DNA from: Tubiluchus corallicola
Lineage: Eukaryota; Priapulida; Priapulimorpha; Priapulimorphida; Tubiluchidae
Direction: 5' to 3'
NCBI GenBank assembly: GCA_030141605.1
Contig: JAQGDQ010000142.1
Span: 312,001-372,000, forward strand
Length of the DNA stretch: 60,000 bases
The first letter of the stretch is position 1, and the number at the start of each line of letters is the position of its first letter. The position numbers and the translations under genes are program-made. Positions 54,201 through 60,000 of this stretch are shown here, one piece after another. The notes below the pieces were generated by a model. The model saw nothing but the letters and a program-made list of their open reading frames with translations, did no database searches and was not told the origin of the DNA.

Positions 54201-57200
54201 AACCTTTCTTAAATGAAATTCATTGAACTTGGACCAAGACAGAGCAAGGCATGTGCAGGTCTGTAACCTTTCCACGTGACAGGGTTTGAACTTGACAAGT
54301 GTTCTTGAGATCAGTCCTTTATGGCAAGTAATTGGAGGTCAGTTAAATGTTGTTTGGAGGTTATTTCAACAGAAACACAGATCTGTATCTATTTGACATA
54401 TTTTTTTATTATATCGTACAGCAAGTCATTAACTTTTCAGAATACAGTAGTAAATGAACATGCAGTCAGCGTGACTTCATGATGTTGACATTTTCTCATC
54501 TCTCTGAGTTTTATTTGTTCCTTTAGGATTTCTGTTCTTGAAGTAACACGCCTAAATTATTTGAATTACTTAGTCAATATAATGCTTACTCGATAACTTT
54601 TTCGTACTGCCCACAGGCTTTTCTTGGTAACAGATATGGTTACCGACCTCTTCCAAGAGTAATACCAGGCAACGAGATGGAGATACTACGTGCCAGCATG
54701 GTATTCAACGACATCACTGCACCCCAACTTGACCAGTGGTATCAACTGGACAGAAATGCCGTGCCCCCGGAATACATTCTACAACCAATAACTGCCCACT
54801 ATCCTCACTATGCAGACGATAAACAAGAGAACGTTGAAAAGCGAAGAAACGACAGAAAACAATGGATGCAAACGGAAGCAAGTTTGCGGTCAGCATTACA
54901 GAAAGCTGCAGAATGTGCAAAAAAAGATGAGCTTATAGATGGCAACGTAGCAAATAAATATGGAAAGTCAGGTAAGATAATGACTTTTTCAAGGTAAGTA
55001 AAGAAGTTGAAAGAAAATCAATAGCAACTTTGCTTGTCAATAGCAACTTTGCTTATCAATTGCAGAAGGTAGGTCCTAGTCTGTTGCAGCTGATTTCGCT
55101 CATCTTCGAAGCCAGCTGGGTAAAACACTGGGTTGTTATATGACGTTGGCGACATTCATAACTAATTAAAACCATTCAGTTCAAAATAGTAAATAAAGAA
55201 TAAGACTAATACAAATCAAACATGCATTATAACTGAAACATCACGACGAACAGCAACTCATCTATAATAATTCTCATTCATTCACTAGTTCATCTTTTTT
55301 TCTTCAAATGTCTTTTCTGCATTCATTCATGCCATTTACTAAGTTAACACTGCACGAGTTCTCTTACAGTGTTGAATTGACGTGTCTTCATGTGCTGGAG
55401 ATTTATTATTTATATATTTTTTGTGTTTTTATATAATTATGGTTCTGTATGTATGTGCAAGAACACATTGGCATCAAATACCAATGATAAACATAATGAT
55501 AGCTTAACTATTTTTGTCGCGCCATCTACTGTAAAGCTACAAATTTATAATAGAGCATGAACATCGGCTACCTGGTCAATCATTTTTTTCAAGATTAGTA
55601 GCCTCGAGTGGAGAAGTAAGTCGAAATTTAAGAGAAACAGAACTTTTAAGCCAGTCACTACAGCAGGTTGTTGTAGCAGATTAAAAAACGTGTTGAAGTT
55701 TGCAAGTAATCTGCCATTTTAAATACAAAAGCAGCTGCTTTTATAGACCACGATTTTGCTTGACTGGGGCTTACTGTAACAGTAATAAACCATCCGCTAT
55801 TGTGCCATCAACATTGGTTTTTGTTTGCAGTGACACAACTTGAAATAGAATGTGGTATATTCAATCAGTCTCGTGCAGAAGAGCACGTTCTTTGTTTCTT
55901 GCGCACCTTTCATGACATAAACTTGGGCGACAAACTGGCTTGCAAGTAAGTAACCATTGGATTTTACCATAAAAAGGTAATTTGTTATTTATTATTTGTG
56001 TCGCGCCTACATTAACTGGTTAACTAACTAGTTACATTTGAATTGTACATAATTTCTTGCGATGCTTAGGCATTGTGGAGAAATGAGAAAGATATGCATT
56101 ATAAAGAGATGAAAATACTTGAGATAAGGGGATCAATCTCATCTAACAAACTCTTGGTGGCTCAGCTGGTGGAGTGCTTGTGCTGTAAACAGATAGCCAC
56201 AAGTTCAAGTTCTGAATGAAACGAAAGATTTTCTCTAATTTCTTCTCAAGCCAATCAAGGGGCAGGAATTTCCGTATAATATTGGAAGAAATATGTCTTT
56301 CTGTTCAAATGAAGTTTAAGAGTTACTGAGCTGAAGTTTTTACAATGTACAGATAATAGTTGCGGTATTAAAGTAAAATAGTAGGAAGAATTCTTACTTC
56401 CCGGGTTTTCCGCAATGCTAACTGTTGCTTTAAGAATTAGTCGAACAAGCAACACAGCTGAATGTTCAGAGTTTTTGCAAAGCTTTTCAAGAAGGTAAAG
56501 TTATGCACTCTACGGATAAGGACCTTAAGAGACGATCTGGACGAAATGATTAGAATATTGATTTCAAATGGTGACAATCGTTGCATTTTAAAGATGCAAA
56601 TATAAATTTTTGTGATGGCAAGTTAGCCTTGGCTTCCCAGTTTTTGTGCCTTAACCGTTCTTCTAAATCAGGGGCTGATAGATCCTTTTTAGGGATGAAG
56701 TCATAGGATACGATCTAATGCAAAAATTCAGATATTGTGAGAGTGTGACAAAAAGTGAAGAAAAATATAGGCATTTAACAAGGATATATGAAACAATATC
56801 CGCTTCGGCAGATCGTATCAGGGACGGATTAACCCATAAACCGACTAAGCACGTGCTTAGGGTACCAAGGCATGGGGGCACCAAGCTGGCGTAAATTGAA
56901 AACAGATAAAAAATTAAATAAAGCATGTTAAAGATCATGAAAGTCTCACACAGTACAAAATGTGAGGAAGAGGGCTACAGAACAATGATTCATTTTTTGC
57001 TGTTGGCAGATATCATATCTTTTTGTAGCTGATTCATTTAATTAAAATTTCATTTTGAAGTCAATAAAGAATTCAAGTAGCATGAATCCTACATAGAACA
57101 ATGGAGTTTGTTTTATTTATAACGTCGCATAATGTGGATGTTTTGAGCCACAAAACGTGCACGCGGTAACATGGGGCAAAGAAGAGAGCAAAGAATGTGC

Positions 57201-60000
57201 TTAGGGCACCAACACACCTTAACCGGCCCTGGATCGTATGTTTGGGATAAATCTTCAACTTATCAATATTTGTGCAGGTTCAACATTTATCTTGCACATT
57301 TTAAGAAAGTAATAGAAAGCGGTGTAATGGCAGTTGTGACAGGAACACAAAGATTGTGTGAGACAGCAATACGTATGGAGTAATTTGGAGACTTAAATTT
57401 ATACTGCTAACAGTTTTAGTTTGTACAACTGTGATCAAACGATGAGTGAGAAGAAATAACAGAACAAACGAACAAAAACATGTTTTCTCAGATAACGCTA
57501 AAAATGGCCAATTCTTCAGTTATTCATAAATTAATCTAAAAGTCTAGTAAGAGATATCCACTGTCAAAGGAAAAACTGGAATTCAAAAATCCGGGTGTAA
57601 TAGGCTTCGCTTTGTTTTTTAGGTATCATGATATGTATGAGGGAATTACAGATACAGAAGCACAAGAATACTTAATATGTTTAAAGAACAAAATCAACAG
57701 TGAACCAAATTTAAACAAATTCAAGTTCGACATTGAATGGGAAAAAACAGGTATTCGTTATTGTCTCAAAAATTATTACTCTCCAAAACTGTATTTATGC
57801 CTACAACATCTCAGAATAATCAGCACTGTAAGGACAGTAAGGCAATCCGAAAAGAAAGTCTGATCTGCGTGATTTAAAAAGTTTTCATTGTTTATTACAC
57901 AGCTACTTGTTATGAACTGACTGCTTGAACTGAATGGCAGTGTAAGATCGAAACAATCGAAACTTTACACAGACGAGATTTTCTTTTGGGACACCTTGCT
58001 ATCTTCTCAGCAGCATCTGTAAAAGTTAATCAATCTAAACAAGTTTTAAGGCAATGTTGAACATCTCATATTAACTAAAAGTGAAATTAAAGTAAAATTT
58101 AATCACAGATTTTTTTCAGGGTTACGAGAAACAAGATCACCTAATACATTTACATCGGACCAAACATTTACATCGGCCCAAACATTTACATCGGTCTTAT
58201 CATTTACCTTTATCATTTTGTTGCCAAATTTTAAGCATTCTATTTAATATATGAGCCTTGCTTCTTCCGACAGGTGTCAGCAGAGACGTGCAACAACATA
58301 ATAACTACTTAAATGATGTAAATGAAACGTTTGTTAAAGAAGTAAAAGCACTCATAGACAGGTCACTTAATGCTAGCCAAGAAACGTTAGGAGAAGATTG
58401 GTTAATGCAGGTATGTATATTCACACACTGGTTCCTAGTAAATGTAGAACAACCAAGTAGAATAATCAGCCAGCAGTAACTGTATGAATGACCCAGAGCC
58501 TCTAGCAGCAAATTTCAGTCTATAAAAGGACATCTGTGATGTAATGGTTAGTATAGCTGCCTGGAAAGCAGAAGATCTTGGGTTCGAATTCCAATGGAAG
58601 TGCAAAATTTACCGAGTTTCTTATTTAGTATTGCTTTCGCGCATTTATGTGACTAATATAAGCAAACAAAGCTTGAATTCAGGAAAATGGTGTAGTACCA
58701 AGCAAATTTACACGCAAGAGAACATTTTTACATTGTGATAAGTATTGAGAATTATAAAGGTATTAAAATATCATAAACAAATATTCTTTATCTCGAAGTT
58801 CGTAAAGTAAATCTCAAGTTTAACAGCAGTAACAGATATTCATATCTTTTATTTAGGAGGTTCTCCACCATGCAAGTTTCAGCAAGAAAAGAGCGAAAAT
58901 TTTCTGTGGTAGAACGGAACTGCTAGACGTTCTGCATAAATACATTTCAGATGCAAAGAATGACAAGCCAATGGTCGTGTATGGCGACTCTGGTGTCGGT
59001 AAGACTAGTCTAATGGGAAAGCTTGCTTACGATATATTTCATAAGAACAAAGGAAAATACTTTACTATTGTCAGATTCATAGGCACTTCAGCTTCTTCAT
59101 CATCTATACACGATATAATTACTAGTATTTGCTTGCAAGTATGTGAAATGTACAAAAGAAATAGACCATCACAGAGTACGATGGATGACTTCAGCAATAT
59201 AGTTTCGTTCTTCCAAAGTGCATTACAGGACATCAATAAATCCCAAAACACACTGGTGATTATATTAGACTGCTTGGATAAGCTCCTACCTACAGAAAAT
59301 GCTCACTCCTTAAACTGGCTGCCGCAGAAGTTGCCAACTGGAATAAAGTTGATAGTGAGCACTGTTCCTGAAACATTTGGCATCTTAGAAAAGCTAAGGA
59401 AACTCTTAGACAATGAAGAGGAGCAATTTCTACGAATTGGCAAACTGAAAGAAGCTGCAGCTACAGAATTCATTAACACTTGGCTTTCAATGTTACAAAG
59501 AACACTTACCGAAGAGCAATCTGAGCTTTTACGAAAAGCTTATTCCAAGTGCTTACAACCACTTTTTCTGAGGTTAGTAAAACATTCTCTTAAATACGTT
59601 ATAGAGAGTAATGTGTAGTATTCCTATTAACGTCACTGCTCTGACCAAAGGTCACCGTAGCAAACTGCCATAATAACTTTGGTACTGAACAAGAATTCTG
59701 TGTAATAAAATTAATTTACATCAACAAATCTTAGCAAAAGCTTCTGTGTCACAGAGAGTCTTTTACTTCGCAGGTTAATGGTTGATGAAGCCAAATATTG
59801 GACTTCCTTTACACCTGTCAAAGGGTTACATTTGGCAATTTCCGTGAAAGAAGCCATCAGAATTCAATACGAAAGACTTGAAAAGCAACACGGTACAGCA
59901 CTAGTTCAACGAGCATTAGCATATATAGTAGCAGCCAGGTATGGCAAAAGAAAACTCTGAATCCATTAAAGGAATAATAATAATAACAATACTACTACTA
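51293..60000 (+). CDS. DUF4062-NACHT protein, NWD1/TEP1-like (5' part, nine exons; runs off the window)
   Basis: Exons 51293-51551, 52870-52955, 53789-53905, 54617-54971, 55831-55945, 57623-57750, 58274-58410, 58857-59572 and 59774-59938 give 692 aa with consistent phases; the last donor (59939) leads beyond the window. Order: a basic N-terminus (RKHKRGAQKQRQRR, possibly nuclear), then a DUF4062 domain (about 80-185: IFMSSTFVDFKSERD, VVDMRWGVRDE, TTELCLEEIRNC, AFLGNRYGYRP), a linker, then a NACHT ATPase with Walker A GDSGVGKTS (442-450) and Walker B LVIILDCLD (about 532-540). This domain order is that of NWD1 and relatives, which carry WD40 repeats C-terminally; those would lie to the right. 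Such STAND ATPases are thought to act as nucleotide-driven scaffolds. Start chosen as the first Met before the exon 1 frame; other 5' exons are possible. Confidence 0.9.
51786..52556 (-). mobile_element. DDE transposon relic, copy 4 (intron 1 of the NACHT gene)
   Basis: The left end GGTGGCGCAAAAAGTGTGCC and the right end, whose inverse begins GGGGGGCAGAAAAAAGTACC, form imperfect terminal inverted repeats. Minus strand around 52200 reads LNPTNYLEFPQKLHN, the decayed transposase box. It is the longest copy (about 770 bases) and clearly non-autonomous. Confidence 0.7.
56153..56224 (+). repeat. tRNA-like relic in NACHT gene intron 5
   Basis: Reads TGGCTCAGCTGGTGGAGTG (A box and D-arm) and AAGTTCAAGTTCTG (B box), with an anticodon loop CTGTAAA as in tRNA-Tyr (GTA). 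The stems are too broken for a working tRNA. Confidence 0.5.
56811..57239. mobile_element. hAT-type MITE with 8-bp target duplication
   Basis: The element proper is 56819-57231, with ends CAGGGACGGATTAA and (inverted) CAGGGCCGGTTAAGG. It is flanked on both sides by the identical eight bases GATCGTAT (56811-56818 and 57232-57239), the target-site length expected for hAT transposition. It has no transposase. Intact flanks suggest a fairly recent insertion, in intron 5 of the NACHT gene. Confidence 0.92.
58530..58602 (+). repeat. tRNA-like relic in NACHT gene intron 7
   Basis: Reads ATGTAATGGTTAGTATAGC (D-arm), CTGCCTGGAAAGCAG (anticodon arm, loop CTGGAAA, anticodon GGA) and TTGGGTTCGAATTCCAA (T-arm, fully paired with one GU). 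A GGA anticodon would mean Ser, but the long variable arm is missing and the acceptor stem fails, so a tRNA-derived relic is more likely than a gene. Confidence 0.5.

Noticed and set aside
58530-58602. Functional tRNA-Ser (GGA)
   Set aside because: No long variable arm and the acceptor stem does not pair; kept only as a relic.

Overview
The window looks like an AT-rich metazoan nuclear chromosome. Genes are split by introns with GT/AG borders, exons are short, and introns and spacers are full of microsatellites, LINE fragments, tRNA-like relics and DNA-transposon relics. The gene content (cytosolic sulfotransferase, mercaptopyruvate sulfurtransferase, Fringe, DUF4062-NACHT protein) fits an invertebrate; a mollusc, perhaps a gastropod, is my inference and not proven. 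All gene models were spliced by eye and checked for reading-frame continuity across every junction.

Layout. (1) 553-4652 and 7695-13741: two intact six-exon cytosolic sulfotransferase genes on the + strand in tandem, with identical exon lengths (166/224/133/95/226/110 nt, 317 aa each). (2) 15325-17982: a four-exon 3-mercaptopyruvate sulfurtransferase on the - strand, tail-to-tail with the second sulfotransferase. A decayed piece of its last exon lies behind the first sulfotransferase (about 5988-6150), so the duplicated unit was sulfotransferase plus the 3' end of the sulfurtransferase. (3) 18000-28900: mostly intergenic, with a G-depleted pentamer satellite, CTCF-like sites, GAT/ATC repeats and one unrecognised 122-codon ORF with a myristoylation-like N-terminus (24130-24498). 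(4) 28934-44152: a nine-exon Fringe-type glycosyltransferase on the - strand; its N-terminal signal anchor was not found. Its introns hold at least four LINE fragments, a hAT-like MITE, long GATA/GATG and CT microsatellites, a strong hairpin and a pair of about 230-bp inverted repeats that bracket the exon carrying the catalytic DDD motif. (5) 44300-51290: LINE debris and simple repeats. (6) 51293 to the right edge: the 5' part of a + strand DUF4062-NACHT gene of the NWD1/TEP1 type, nine exons seen, continuing beyond the window.

How the genes relate. Sulfotransferases move the sulfuryl group of PAPS onto acceptors, and the mercaptopyruvate enzyme makes persulfide/H2S, so two sulfur-handling activities sit together and were partly duplicated together. 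Fringe modifies O-fucose on Notch in the Golgi, and the NACHT protein is a STAND-type ATPase; I see no functional link between these and the sulfur genes. Shared and private insertions date the duplication: a DDE-transposon relic in intron 1 is in both copies (older), while a SINE in intron 2 and a LINE in intron 3 occur only in the second copy (probably younger).
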